Part shown: positions 41,537 through 54,170 of the stretch, piece after piece
How positions within the stretch are numbered: the first letter of the stretch is position 1
How the letters are laid out: the number at the start of each line of letters is the position of its first letter
Origin: Pseudomonas sp. ACN8
Lineage (GTDB): Bacteria; Pseudomonadota; Gammaproteobacteria; Pseudomonadales; Pseudomonadaceae
Assembly: GCF_002303925.1 (NCBI RefSeq)
Contig: NZ_MRCS01000002.1
Span: 142,480 to 206,479, forward strand
Reading direction: 5' to 3'
DNA: 64,000 bases
Translations under genes and position numbers: made by a program
The notes under the pieces: generated by a model
Databases searched by the model: none
Told to the model about the DNA's origin: nothing
The model's input: only the letters and a program-made list of their open reading frames with translations

Positions 41537-41864
41537 TAATTCATCCTTGAATTTTATGAGTTGTTTTTTAGCGTGGGGTGTTGCTTTCGATATTGTCAGT
41601 GCAACCAGGTGCGTGTGGGAAGTTGTGAGTCAGGGCAAATATAGTTGGTTGGTTATTTTGTTGTTGTTTTTGTGAGCTAACAGTAACAGTTAATTATCTG
41701 TTTCAGGCAGTTTTTTGGAGGGGGTTATTGTTTCAGGTTTTGAGTGTTGAACGCAGAACAACGGCACCAGATATATTTCCGGCGTGTGAGGACATTAGTG
41801 CAGACGAAAAAAAACCGGCCAATCAATTGGCCGGTTTTTCATGCTGCGGATTTAGCGGGGCTGA
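41537..41864. other. AT-rich gap between the paralogue pair and glyA
   Basis: About 330 bases with no supportable gene. It has low GC up to 41760 and is presumably the promoter region of the paralogue pair. The glyA terminator occupies the right end. Confidence 0.6.
41806..41839 (-). terminator. Rho-independent terminator of glyA
   Basis: AACCGGCCAA and TTGGCCGGTT form a ten-base perfect stem around TCAA, with A- and T-runs on either side. On the minus strand it follows the glyA stop by about 25 bases. Confidence 0.92.
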
Positions 41865-43118
41865 TTAAGCGCCGTATACCGGCAGCTTCTTGCAGATGGC
41901 CTTGACCTTCTCACGAACGGCATCGATCACCGCTTCGTTATTCAGGTCAGCCAGGATGTCGCAGATCCAGCCGGCCAGTTCCTTGCACTCTGCTTCCTTG
42001 AAGCCACGAGTGGTCACTGCCGGGGTGCCGAAGCGCAGGCCGGAGGTGACGAACGGGGAGCGTGGATCGTTTGGCACGGAGTTCTTGTTCACGGTGATGA
42101 ACGCTTTGCCCAGCGCGGCATCGGCGTCTTTACCGGAGATTTCCTGCTTGATCAGCGACAGCAGGAACAGGTGGTTCTGAGTACCACCGGAAACCACGTC
42201 GAAACCGCGCTCGATGAACACGCTGGCCATGGCCTGGGCGTTCTTCACCACTTGTTGCTGGTAAGCCTTGAACTCAGGCTGCAGCGCTTCCTTGAAGCAG
42301 ATCGCCTTGGCCGCGATCACGTGCTCCAGCGGGCCGCCCTGGGCGCCCGGGAATACGGCGGAGTTCAGCTTCTTCTCGATGTCGGCGTTGGCGCGAGCCA
42401 GGATCAGGCCGCCACGAGGACCGCGCAGGGTCTTGTGGGTGGTGGTGGTCACGACGTCAGCGAATGGAACCGGGTTCGGGTAGACACCAGCGGCGACCAG
42501 GCCGGCCACGTGGGCCATGTCGACGAACAGGTAGGCACCTACCTTGTCGGCGATTGCACGGAAGCGCGGGAAGTCGAGGATCTGCGAGTAGGCAGAGAAA
42601 CCGGCCACGATCATTTTCGGCTTGTGCTCAACGGCCAGGCGCTCGACTTCGTCGTAGTCGATCAGGCCGTTGGCGTCGATGCCGTACTGGATGGCGTTGT
42701 ACAGCTTGCCCGAAGACGAAACGCTGGCACCGTGGGTCAGGTGACCACCGTGGGCCAGGCTCATGCCCAGGATGGTGTCGCCAGCCGACAGCAGGGCCAG
42801 GTAAACGGCGCTGTTGGCTTGCGAACCGGCGTGCGGCTGAACGTTGGCGTAGTCGGCACCGAACAGCTCTTTTGCTCGATCAATTGCAAGCTGCTCGACG
42901 ACGTCGACGTACTCGCAACCACCGTAGTAGCGCTTGCCCGGGTAGCCTTCGGCGTACTTGTTGGTCAGTACCGAGCCTTGAGCTTCCATCACCGCTGGGC
43001 TGGTGTAGTTTTCCGAAGCGATCAGCTCGATGTGTTCTTCCTGGCGCTGAGCTTCTTGCTCCATGGCGGCAAAAAGGTCGGCGTCGTACTTGGCAATAGT
43101 CAAATCACGGCTGAACAT
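41865..43118 (-). CDS. glyA: Serine hydroxymethyltransferase
   Basis: The 417-residue protein carries the GlyA signatures: [34 protein letters not shown], and the PLP-lysine region [20 protein letters not shown]. It converts serine and tetrahydrofolate to glycine and methylene-tetrahydrofolate. From ATG 43118 the length equals the usual 417; GAGGA lies six bases upstream, so the longer frame start at 43130 is not used. It lies between morA and the accessory block, matching the glyA copy I recall near morA in P. aeruginosa. Confidence 0.97.
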   Translation of the reverse strand: MFSRDLTIAKYDADLFAAMEQEAQRQEEHIELIASENYTSPAVMEAQGSVLTNKYAEGYPGKRYYGGCEYVDVVEQLAIDRAKELFGADYANVQPHAGSQANSAVYLALLSAGDTILGMSLAHGGHLTHGASVSSSGKLYNAIQYGIDANGLIDYDEVERLAVEHKPKMIVAGFSAYSQILDFPRFRAIADKVGAYLFVDMAHVAGLVAAGVYPNPVPFADVVTTTTHKTLRGPRGGLILARANADIEKKLNSAVFPGAQGGPLEHVIAAKAICFKEALQPEFKAYQQQVVKNAQAMASVFIERGFDVVSGGTQNHLFLLSLIKQEISGKDADAALGKAFITVNKNSVPNDPRSPFVTSGLRFGTPAVTTRGFKEAECKELAGWICDILADLNNEAVIDAVREKVKAICKKLPVYGA

Positions 43119-43378
43119 GGCGGTCCTCAAGGATCGGGGGCGGAAAAGGGAGGCATTCTAACCCAATGGGTTTTAGATGGCATATGAAACGGCATCATGT
43201 CGCAGACAAGTGGCATTCACGGTGCGCGGCTGAATATTCGGACACAAATTATCCCTGAAGCGCGGAGCCGAGATGGGCATCCTTGTTTTTTTGCGGGGCA
43301 CACCCTGTTCTGGAAGCCTGGATGAAGACTTGAGCTGACGAACGTCTTGCCCCTGAACGCTGGACAGGAGGCCGATGG

Positions 43379-45730
43379 ATGATGCCCGTGACCGATCAGA
43401 TGCCTACCACGCCTGTTTCCGCGCAGGCTTGCCCATGTCGTTGGATAGCCCTTGTATGGGCCATCGTGTTGGCTTGCATGATGCCCGGCTCGACGTACGC
43501 CTTGGCTAATGCCCCTGTGCTGCTGGACAGTTCCGTCGGGCAGTTTGCAATTGAGCCGGCCACGTTGGCCATTTCGCTCACGACTTCACAAGGCAAGCGC
43601 CTGGCGCTGGCGTCCCCGGCGTTCAGCGGCGGCACGGTGGAGCGGCTGTCGGATCGCGAATGGCAAGTGGTTGCAGGTGCGGCCCGGTACAAGGTCACGG
43701 CCAGTATCGAGCTTGGTGCGTTGCGGGTGTCAGTCCGGTCACGAGGTCCATCGGTCTTGAACTGGCCTCGGACTGCGGATCCCGGGGCCATCAAGGCCTA
43801 CGCATTTCCTTTTGGCGAGGGCAGTTATGTGCCGGCGGACGACCCCGGGTGGCTTGACTGGATGGTGCGTCGTTACGAGCCGGAAAGTGTGCTGAGTATT
43901 CTTTCCATGCCGTTCTGGACGGAGCTGCGAGAGGGGCTTTCCGTGACCTGGCTGTTGGAGACACCCCTGGATACAACGTTTGATGTCGAACGCAGGGCTG
44001 ATCGGGCACGACCTGGCTTTACTCACCGTTTCTCCTCTCTATCCCCTGATGCCGCTTATACCCTGCGATTTGTGCCCGGCCCGCCGGACCCGTTGTCGGG
44101 GGCGCGTGGATACCGGCAGTGGCTGCAGGCAAACGGCCAGTTTGTCTCCTTGAACGACAAGATTGCCGCGACGCCCGAGGTCGCCCGGTTAGGAGGGGCG
44201 TCCCATATCTATCTATGGGGCAACGATCCGCTGAAAGTCGCGGACATCGTTCAATGGCGAGCGTTTCTGGAACAGTTCCAGCGTCAGCAAGGCGATGACA
44301 CGCAACTGGCGGGGCGTCTGTGGAAGGCGCTTGATGATGAAAAGCGCAAAGCCGTCGAGAAGGCGTTCAAGGCGGCTGCCAGGAACCCGGGTGATATTGA
44401 GCCATGGCTGAAAAGAGAGGTGGTTCGAGCGCTCAACGCGGCACTGTTGAAGGTGATTGCCCGTCCCGAAGTGACACCGCTGTCGGGCGGGCATGACCCA
44501 GGTGGTGAAGTGGCGTGGGCACGGGATATGAGCGTCGCCATGGAGCAGGCCTTCGGTCCGCTGTTGGCCCCCGCCCGACGTTGGGGAGGCGGTCTGTCGA
44601 CCGACCTGGTCAGCGCGCTGCAATCGGCTGGATTGCGCCGTGCCTGGCTGGGTGTCAGTGAGTGGCGAACGGCGCTTTGGCACCCTGAAGCCATTGAACA
44701 AGCCAAGGCGGCGGGTTACCTGGTCGGCGTCTACGACAGCTATGGCAGCGCCCACCCCTCAAAACTTACGGCAACCTGGTCTACCGCGCAGATGGGCGAT
44801 GAGTTGGCGAATGCCGGTTACCGGGATCAAAACGGCCAACCCGCCATCGGTTTTGCCGGACGTGGGGTGTATGTCAGCGCTCGTGCAGCCCATGACTATG
44901 CTCGAAAACGCATCGATGCGATTGCAGAAAACGCTGGGCTCAACAGCTATTTCCTGGATGTGGATGGCGCCGGCCCACCGCGCGAGGACTATACGCCCGG
45001 CCGCGAGACCAGTGAATCGCAGGACAGTCAGAGCGTGCGCCAGAGGCTCGCTTATCCTGCCCGGGCATTTGGCCTGGTGACCGGAACGGAAGGCGGGTTG
45101 TCCTGGTACGCCCCGCAGTTCGCGTTTGCCCAGGGCATGACGACGCAGCCCTTCGCCTGGATGGATCCTGATATGAAGGATTCACGCTCGCCGTACTATC
45201 GAGGCCGTTACTGGCCCGACGAAACGCCCAGTCTTTACTTCAAGCCTGTACCGCTCAAGCCTTCGATCGCCCGTTATGTGCGCTCGCCACGGTTTCGCCT
45301 GCCGCTTTATCAGATCGCCTTGCATGACAGCGTCGTGACAACCCATCACTGGGAGTACGGCTCATTGAAGTTCAGCAATGACTGGGAGGCGACGGCGCTC
45401 CTGCAATTGTTGTACATGGTGCCGCCGCTTTATCACCTCGCCGATGAAGTGCTCGATCGTGATCTGCCGGTGATCGCAGCCTATGACCGAATCTTCCGCC
45501 CGCTGCACGAGCGACTGTTCAGAGTGGCGATAGCGGACTTCAAGGTGTTGTCGACAGATCGCGCGCTCCAGCAATCAAGCTATGCGGATGGAACGCGCAT
45601 CACCGTGAACTTCAGCAGCGGGCCGATGGTGGCGCAAGGTACGACGCTGCCTGCGCTCTCTGCCCGTGTCGAAGAACCTGGGCAACCGGTGCGAGTGCAT
45701 GAAATGAGTACGGTGTTCAAGGCGCGTTGA
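43379..45730 (+). CDS. Secreted glycoside-hydrolase-like protein
   Basis: The 783-residue protein has an N-terminal export signal (hydrophobic IALVWAIVLACMMPGSTYAL, cleavage near residue 42), a beta-rich domain to about residue 230, and a central TIM-barrel-like region. Likely catalytic segments are SYFLDVDGAGPP near residue 525 and LVTGTEGGLSWYAPQFAFAQ near 565, with acidic residues at barrel-strand ends. This recalls large glycosidase families with DUF5696- or GH101-like barrels, but the exact family is not clear. AGGAGG lies seven bases before the ATG. It interrupts the morA-glyA neighbourhood and ends 16 bases from the convergent morA stop. Confidence 0.72.
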   Translation: MMPVTDQMPTTPVSAQACPCRWIALVWAIVLACMMPGSTYALANAPVLLDSSVGQFAIEPATLAISLTTSQGKRLALASPAFSGGTVERLSDREWQVVAGAARYKVTASIELGALRVSVRSRGPSVLNWPRTADPGAIKAYAFPFGEGSYVPADDPGWLDWMVRRYEPESVLSILSMPFWTELREGLSVTWLLETPLDTTFDVERRADRARPGFTHRFSSLSPDAAYTLRFVPGPPDPLSGARGYRQWLQANGQFVSLNDKIAATPEVARLGGASHIYLWGNDPLKVADIVQWRAFLEQFQRQQGDDTQLAGRLWKALDDEKRKAVEKAFKAAARNPGDIEPWLKREVVRALNAALLKVIARPEVTPLSGGHDPGGEVAWARDMSVAMEQAFGPLLAPARRWGGGLSTDLVSALQSAGLRRAWLGVSEWRTALWHPEAIEQAKAAGYLVGVYDSYGSAHPSKLTATWSTAQMGDELANAGYRDQNGQPAIGFAGRGVYVSARAAHDYARKRIDAIAENAGLNSYFLDVDGAGPPREDYTPGRETSESQDSQSVRQRLAYPARAFGLVTGTEGGLSWYAPQFAFAQGMTTQPFAWMDPDMKDSRSPYYRGRYWPDETPSLYFKPVPLKPSIARYVRSPRFRLPLYQIALHDSVVTTHHWEYGSLKFSNDWEATALLQLLYMVPPLYHLADEVLDRDLPVIAAYDRIFRPLHERLFRVAIADFKVLSTDRALQQSSYADGTRITVNFSSGPMVAQGTTLPALSARVEEPGQPVRVHEMSTVFKAR

Positions 45731-45746
45731 GCTGGTTGGGCAGCGC

Positions 45747-48700
45747 TTAATCAAACATGAACAATGCATCGTTACTGTATTGGGCCTCGAACCGATTGGC
45801 CGGCATCGGCCGTCCGAACAGGTAACCCTGCACCTCGTCGCAACCGTGTTCCCTCAGGAAATCCAGCTGCTCATGGGTTTCCACGCCTTCAGCGATCACC
45901 GCCAGGTTGAGGCTGTGGGCCATGGCAATGATTGCCCGGGCAATTTGTGCGTCCTGCTCGCCGCTGGGCAGGCCATCGACAAAGGTGCGGTCGATCTTCA
46001 GAACGTCGATCGGGAATTGCTTGAGGTAATTGAGCGATGAATAACCGGTACCGAAATCGTCGACTGCAATGCTCAGGCCGAGGTTTTTCAGGCCGTCGAG
46101 GATCTGCATCGCCTCGCTGACTTCGCGCATCAGGATACTTTCGGTCAGTTCCAGTTCCAGGCATGCCGGCGGCAGGCCGGTTTCCTTGAGGATGGTGGCA
46201 ATTCGTGTGCCGAGCTGACCATCGGAGAACTGCCGCGCCGAGATGTTCACCGACACCTTCGGCACCCGTACCCTGGCCTGATGCCAGGCCTTGAGTTGGC
46301 GGCAGGCTTCGCTGATCACCCAGTCGCCGACATCCACCACCAGTCCGAGCTCTTCGAGCACCGGGATGAAATCCCCTGGCGGCACCAGCCCGCGGCGTGG
46401 ATGACGCCAGCGCAACAGCGCCTCGGCACCGGTCAGTCGCTTGCCGTCACCGCTGAACTGCGGCTGGTAATACAGCACGAATTCGTTCTGTTCCAGGGCA
46501 TGGCGCAAGTCGCTTTCCAGCTCCAGTCGCTCCAGCGCACTGGCGTTCATGTCCGCCTGATAGAACTGGAAGTTGTTCTTGCCACGCTCCTTGGCGTGGT
46601 ACATCGCGGTGTCGGCGTTCTTCATCAACTGGCTGAGTTCGTTGCCGTCCTGCGGACTCAGGGCGATGCCGATACTGGCCGTGACGAAGAACTCGCGACC
46701 TTCGAGTACGAAGGGTTTCACCAGGCTGGCAAGAATCTGTTCGGCCACATGGATCGCCCGGTTCAGGGCGATTTCACGGTTGGCTCGCGGTTGCAGGAGC
46801 AAGGTGAATTCGTCACCGCCCATGCGCGCCACGGTGTCGTCATCGTCGACGCAACCGAGCAGGCGCGTGGCCATTTCCTTGAGCATGCGGTCGCCGGCGG
46901 CGTGGCCCAGGGAGTCGTTGATCGGCTTGAAGCGGTCGAGGTCGAGGAACATCAGCACCACCCACGACTTCTGCCGTTCGGCCGATTGCAGTGCCGTGTG
47001 CAGGCGATCCTGGAACAGCGAACGGTTGGGCAGGTGGGTCAGGGCATCGTAGTAGGCGAGGCGGTGAATCCGCTGCTCGCTGGCCTTGCGCTCACTGATG
47101 TCGCTGAAGAAACACACATAACTGGCCAGGTCGCCTTCATCGTCGAGCACGGCGGTGATCCCGACCCAGGCCGGGTAATGCTCGCCATTACGGCGCTTGA
47201 GCCAGACTTCGCCTTCCCAGGTGCTGTGCTGGCCCAATTGCTTGAGCACGTAACGCAGATGGGCTTCCTGCTGGTCGTCGACCGTCAGCATGTTCGGCAA
47301 CTGGTCGAGGACCTGCTCCATGGCGTAACCGCTGACACGACTGAAGGCTTCGTTGGCCTGGACGATGTAGCCGGCCGGGTCGGTGATCAGGATCGCCGAG
47401 GTCGAGTGTTCGAATACCGTGGCGGCCATGCGCAGGTCTTTTTCGGCCCGGCGTTGCTGGCTGATGTCGCGGCCGACGCCGAGCACGCCTTCGAACGTGC
47501 CGTGTTCGTCCCAGACCAATACCAGGCGCAGTTCGATCGGGATCTTGCGCCCGTCGGCCCGCAGGCAATCGAACAGGAACAGTTGGGTTTGCACCTGACT
47601 GCGCAGCAACGCCAGTTGGTCCGGCTGATCCAGCGCTTTGCTGACCCGGTCCATCAGGTGGTAGATGCCGGTCAGTTGTTGCGGGTTGGCGATGGTCGAT
47701 TGCCAGCCGTTCTGGAAAATCCACTCGGCGTCGTAACCCAGCACCGCTTGCACCGAAGGGCTGACGTAATTGAGGTTGAGGCGGCTGTCGGTGGAGAAAA
47801 TCACGTCGCTGATGCTTTCGGCGAGCATCCGGTAGCGCTGCTCGCTGTCGCGCAGGGACTCGCTGGCTTCGATCTGGTCGGTGATGTCCTTGGCCACGCC
47901 GATGATCCGCGTGACCTGGTCGTTCTTGTCCCGGGCCAGAGCCTGCTCGCGAATCTCGAAGCGTCGCCATTGGCCGTCCCGATGGCGGAAGCGCAACTGG
48001 CACTGCATCAATTGGCGATAACCGGCCTGTCGCTGGATCTGGCGGGAGCGATGGTAGTAGTCGGCGTCTTCGGGATGCAGGAGGATTTCCCAGAAGTACT
48101 CGCCCATCTGGTGCAGTTCGGTGCGGTTGTAACCCAGGGTCTGGCCCAGGTGATGGTTGCTGTAGATCATGCGCTGGCTGATCACATCCTGCACATACAG
48201 GTGATCCGGCACAGTGCGCACCACGTCCGACCAGAAACCTTCGCGCTCCTGCAGCGACAGTTCGATGAGCTTGCGGCTAGTGATGTCGGTGATGCTCAGG
48301 ATCACTGCTTTATAGTCGTCCGGGGTTTGCGGCAGGCGCAGCACCAGCCACAGGTGCTGGTCGCGACCACTGGCGTCCTGGAGCTTGATTTCCAGCTCGA
48401 GCTGTTGCTGCTGGTTGAGCATCGCATCGAGCACCTGGTCGCCGATGGTGGTGCCGTCTTGTGGATTACCGTCGATCAGCAGTTTCCAGGCTTTGTCGGC
48501 GCTATCGACATTAAGCAGTTGCAGCGCTACCTGGTTGACCTCTGTGATCCGCAGTTCCTTGAGCAATGGCCGGCGTTGCTCCGGGATCGCCAGCCACGCT
48601 TGCAGTTGCTCGCTGCCCTGCAGCTGTGCCTTGTCGAAAAAGACCTTGAGCCCGGACATGTCGAGGACGCACAAGGCCACGCCGGTGCCTTCGAAAATGT

Positions 48701-49595
48701 CCTGGTAGCGCCGGCGGCCTTCATTCAGCTGGCGTTGACGCCGGCGCGTGTTGAGCAAGGCGAGGAACGGCAGCATGGAAAACGCCAGGCCCAGCAGGCA
48801 TTTGCCGATGAATGCCGGCAGCAGCTCTTCCAGCACGCGCTGGCGGTCGAACAAGCCGCGCAGTTGCCAATCGCTGCTGCTCAGCGCAACGGTCAGCACG
48901 CTGTTGGCGACATCGTCCGCGGTCAGCGTGCCCGGATTGACCGAGGGCAGCGCTTCGTCACGGCTGATGATCTGATGATTGATGCGGTTCTCCACCAGCC
49001 ACAACGGGCGGCCGCCGGCCTCGCGTTGCTTGGTCAGGGACGAAAAGAAGGTGGGTGTCAGGCGCAAGACCCAATAGCCTCGGGAACTGCCGCTGGCCTG
49101 ATGCAACAATAAATGCACCACGGAACCGTCGGTGGCGTTGCTGAAATAGTGCGCCTGGGCGTGGCTGCGGCGTACCAGTTCACCCAGGTAGTCGCTGTCA
49201 TCGCTGACGGGAGCGCTGTCGCTGATGACTCTTCCCGAGGGGCTGAGCAACGCCAGGCTGCGCAGATCAGGCAGCGACTGTTGCAACTTGCGCAACAGGG
49301 CCTGCAGTTCATCGGCGTCCCGCGGTTGCTCGACGATCGGTAACAGGTTGAGGGCGATCTGTGCGTTGAGCGCCATGTTCAGGCTGACCTGCGCGGCCAG
49401 ATCGGCGGTGTAGTCGATGGTGTACTGGCGCTGGTTCTTCTGGGTTTCCCGCAGTTGGTCGAGCAACTGCCAGAACAGCAGGGCCAGCAGCAACAATACG
49501 AGTGTCGCCAAGGTGCCCTTCAAGGTTCCGCGCAGGGGGGAGCCGGGCGCTGTGGCCGGCGCACTGGAAGTCAGAGGCGGAGGGACAATGGACAA
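45747..49595 (-). CDS. morA: MorA, membrane PAS-GGDEF-EAL c-di-GMP enzyme
   Basis: The 1282-residue protein has a helix near residues 27-47, a periplasmic sensor region to about 258, a second helix near 265-285, several PAS domains to about 850, then GGDEF (GGDEF near 925) and EAL (EALLRW near 1057). The GGDEF loop is intact, but the residue of an RxxD inhibitory site is not arginine. EAL residues are present ([30 protein letters not shown]), so both activities are possible. Order, length and its place beside glyA match MorA, which controls motility and biofilm in Pseudomonas. Confidence 0.92.
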   Translation of the reverse strand: MSIVPPPLTSSAPATAPGSPLRGTLKGTLATLVLLLLALLFWQLLDQLRETQKNQRQYTIDYTADLAAQVSLNMALNAQIALNLLPIVEQPRDADELQALLRKLQQSLPDLRSLALLSPSGRVISDSAPVSDDSDYLGELVRRSHAQAHYFSNATDGSVVHLLLHQASGSSRGYWVLRLTPTFFSSLTKQREAGGRPLWLVENRINHQIISRDEALPSVNPGTLTADDVANSVLTVALSSSDWQLRGLFDRQRVLEELLPAFIGKCLLGLAFSMLPFLALLNTRRRQRQLNEGRRRYQDIFEGTGVALCVLDMSGLKVFFDKAQLQGSEQLQAWLAIPEQRRPLLKELRITEVNQVALQLLNVDSADKAWKLLIDGNPQDGTTIGDQVLDAMLNQQQQLELEIKLQDASGRDQHLWLVLRLPQTPDDYKAVILSITDITSRKLIELSLQEREGFWSDVVRTVPDHLYVQDVISQRMIYSNHHLGQTLGYNRTELHQMGEYFWEILLHPEDADYYHRSRQIQRQAGYRQLMQCQLRFRHRDGQWRRFEIREQALARDKNDQVTRIIGVAKDITDQIEASESLRDSEQRYRMLAESISDVIFSTDSRLNLNYVSPSVQAVLGYDAEWIFQNGWQSTIANPQQLTGIYHLMDRVSKALDQPDQLALLRSQVQTQLFLFDCLRADGRKIPIELRLVLVWDEHGTFEGVLGVGRDISQQRRAEKDLRMAATVFEHSTSAILITDPAGYIVQANEAFSRVSGYAMEQVLDQLPNMLTVDDQQEAHLRYVLKQLGQHSTWEGEVWLKRRNGEHYPAWVGITAVLDDEGDLASYVCFFSDISERKASEQRIHRLAYYDALTHLPNRSLFQDRLHTALQSAERQKSWVVLMFLDLDRFKPINDSLGHAAGDRMLKEMATRLLGCVDDDDTVARMGGDEFTLLLQPRANREIALNRAIHVAEQILASLVKPFVLEGREFFVTASIGIALSPQDGNELSQLMKNADTAMYHAKERGKNNFQFYQADMNASALERLELESDLRHALEQNEFVLYYQPQFSGDGKRLTGAEALLRWRHPRRGLVPPGDFIPVLEELGLVVDVGDWVISEACRQLKAWHQARVRVPKVSVNISARQFSDGQLGTRIATILKETGLPPACLELELTESILMREVSEAMQILDGLKNLGLSIAVDDFGTGYSSLNYLKQFPIDVLKIDRTFVDGLPSGEQDAQIARAIIAMAHSLNLAVIAEGVETHEQLDFLREHGCDEVQGYLFGRPMPANRFEAQYSNDALFMFD

Positions 49596-50012
49596 GCTGT
49601 AATCCTGCGGTATGGCTGGACTGGCGCGACGTGCACTATAAGCCGGACGCCCGAAGGGCGGCTAGCATGCCTTGAGTTGTGGCGAAGTGCCAGCCCCTGC
49701 CCGTCGGCTGGACTGCCACCGGTCATTCAGGTAGCTTTGCCGGTTACGCGGGAGCCCAGACACTGCTAAAACTACTGCTCTCGGAAATACTGCGTTGAAA
49801 ACAGGCTCGGACTGCTCATTTACAACTCGTAAACTCCGCGTCCTCGCCTGTTTTCGCCTTGTCTTTCCTTCGCTCGTTACATTTTAACAGCGTCTGGACC
49901 AGCTCCTAGACTCAGACTTTTTCAGCGTCGCCTCTTACGGACGACGCGCACGGTCTGGCCCGGGCATCGCCTGCGCTCCAATCATTCATCTGTCACTGAC
50001 CCAAGGTTCTCC
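49596..50012. other. Divergent intergenic region between morA and ettA
   Basis: 417 bases without a gene. It holds one copy of a structured repeat (49785-49875) and a small GCGTCG/CGACGC hairpin near 49925-49947, and must contain the promoters of both genes. Confidence 0.65.
49785..49875. repeat. Structured intergenic repeat, copy 1
   Basis: The copy runs AAATACTGCGTTGAAAACAG onward. Outer stem GAAAACAGGC / GCCTGTTTTC encloses an inner stem TTTAC / GTAAA. The copy at 56688-56767 shares most of the sequence but has compensating changes in both stems. This is not the REP family. Confidence 0.8.
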
Positions 50013-51677
<1,665 letters not shown>

Positions 51678-51700
51678 TTTCGGGTTGGTTGCATAAAGAG

Positions 51701-51725
51701 CGGAGCCTTCGGGCTCCGTTTTTTT
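51701..51725 (+). terminator. Rho-independent terminator of ettA
   Basis: CGGAGCC and GGCTCCG around TTCG, then seven T, 24 bases after the ettA stop. Confidence 0.93.
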
Positions 51726-51756
51726 GTGCTTTTTTTCAGCGATACCGCGGCGCATT

Positions 51757-51853
51757 CATCGCGAGCAAGCTCGCTCCCACAGGGTTTTGTGGAGGCCACA
51801 AATCCCAATCCAGCATACATCCCTTGTGGGAGCGAGCCTGCTCGCGATGGCGG
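51757..51853. repeat. REP doublet (outward-facing, mixed cores)
   Basis: CATCGCGAGCAAGCTCGCTC near 51757 and GTGGGAGCGAGCCTGCTCGC near 51827. One copy uses the GCAAGC core and the other GCCTGC, so the two heads of this doublet come from different subtypes. Confidence 0.88.
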
Positions 51854-51861
51854 TGTACCTG

Positions 51862-51944
51862 ATGGTGCAAGACTTGAATTGTGAATCCCCATTCAGGTGC
51901 AAGAATGGTCAAAAAACCAGGTTAATTTATATCCTGTGCACCAT
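51862..51944. promoter_or_regulatory. NtrC-type half-sites upstream of gdhA
   Basis: TGGTGCA (51863-51869), AGGTGCA (51895-51901) and TGCACCA (51937-51943) match half-sites of the NtrC consensus TGCAC-N-GTGCA. The outer pair is an eight-base inverted repeat, ATGGTGCA/TGCACCAT. They lie 105-186 bases before the gdhA start. Direct repression of gdhA by NtrC has been reported in P. putida. Confidence 0.5.
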
Positions 51945-52030
51945 TTAATTTCATAATCGCGACATTTTGCGCTGTTCTTGTGCGCGAATCGTTTGTTACA
52001 GTCCGGCTCAATCACCTCCAACGACAATAA

Positions 52031-53886
<1,856 letters not shown>

Positions 53887-54170
53887 GGAATTCTCCCGGT
53901 ATAGGATTTGGGCCATGGTCGCAGGCATTTGGTTTCACTGGATGTCTGAAAGCGACTTATGGCGAGTGACAGGCCCGGGCGGCGGCCTGATCCTTCTGCT
54001 GCTGCCAGGCTTTAAAGCAAGCCATCCCACATACCACCACGTCTCACTCTCCCAAGCCGATACGCGACTCATAGATAAAGTCTAGAAGTGGATTCGTCGG
54101 GGGGGTGAAAGGTGTGCATGCATTTTGTTGAACGCCACATAACCCCTGTGGGAGCGAGTGGTGTGTCAGG
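53887..54170. other. Intergenic region upstream of the Gre-like gene
   Basis: About 280 bases without a supportable gene. It holds the promoter of the Gre-like gene and a truncated REP head at 54146-54158. Confidence 0.6.
54146..54158. repeat. Truncated REP head
   Basis: CTGTGGGAGCGAG is the 5' half of the REP core, after which the sequence departs (TGGTGTGTCAGG). It is the only clear REP remnant in the window. Confidence 0.6.

Noticed and set aside
46281..49112. 943-codon plus-strand ORF opposite morA
   Set aside because: It is antisense to a fully recognisable PAS-GGDEF-EAL protein. High GC third positions keep the opposite strand open; the translation shows no domain.
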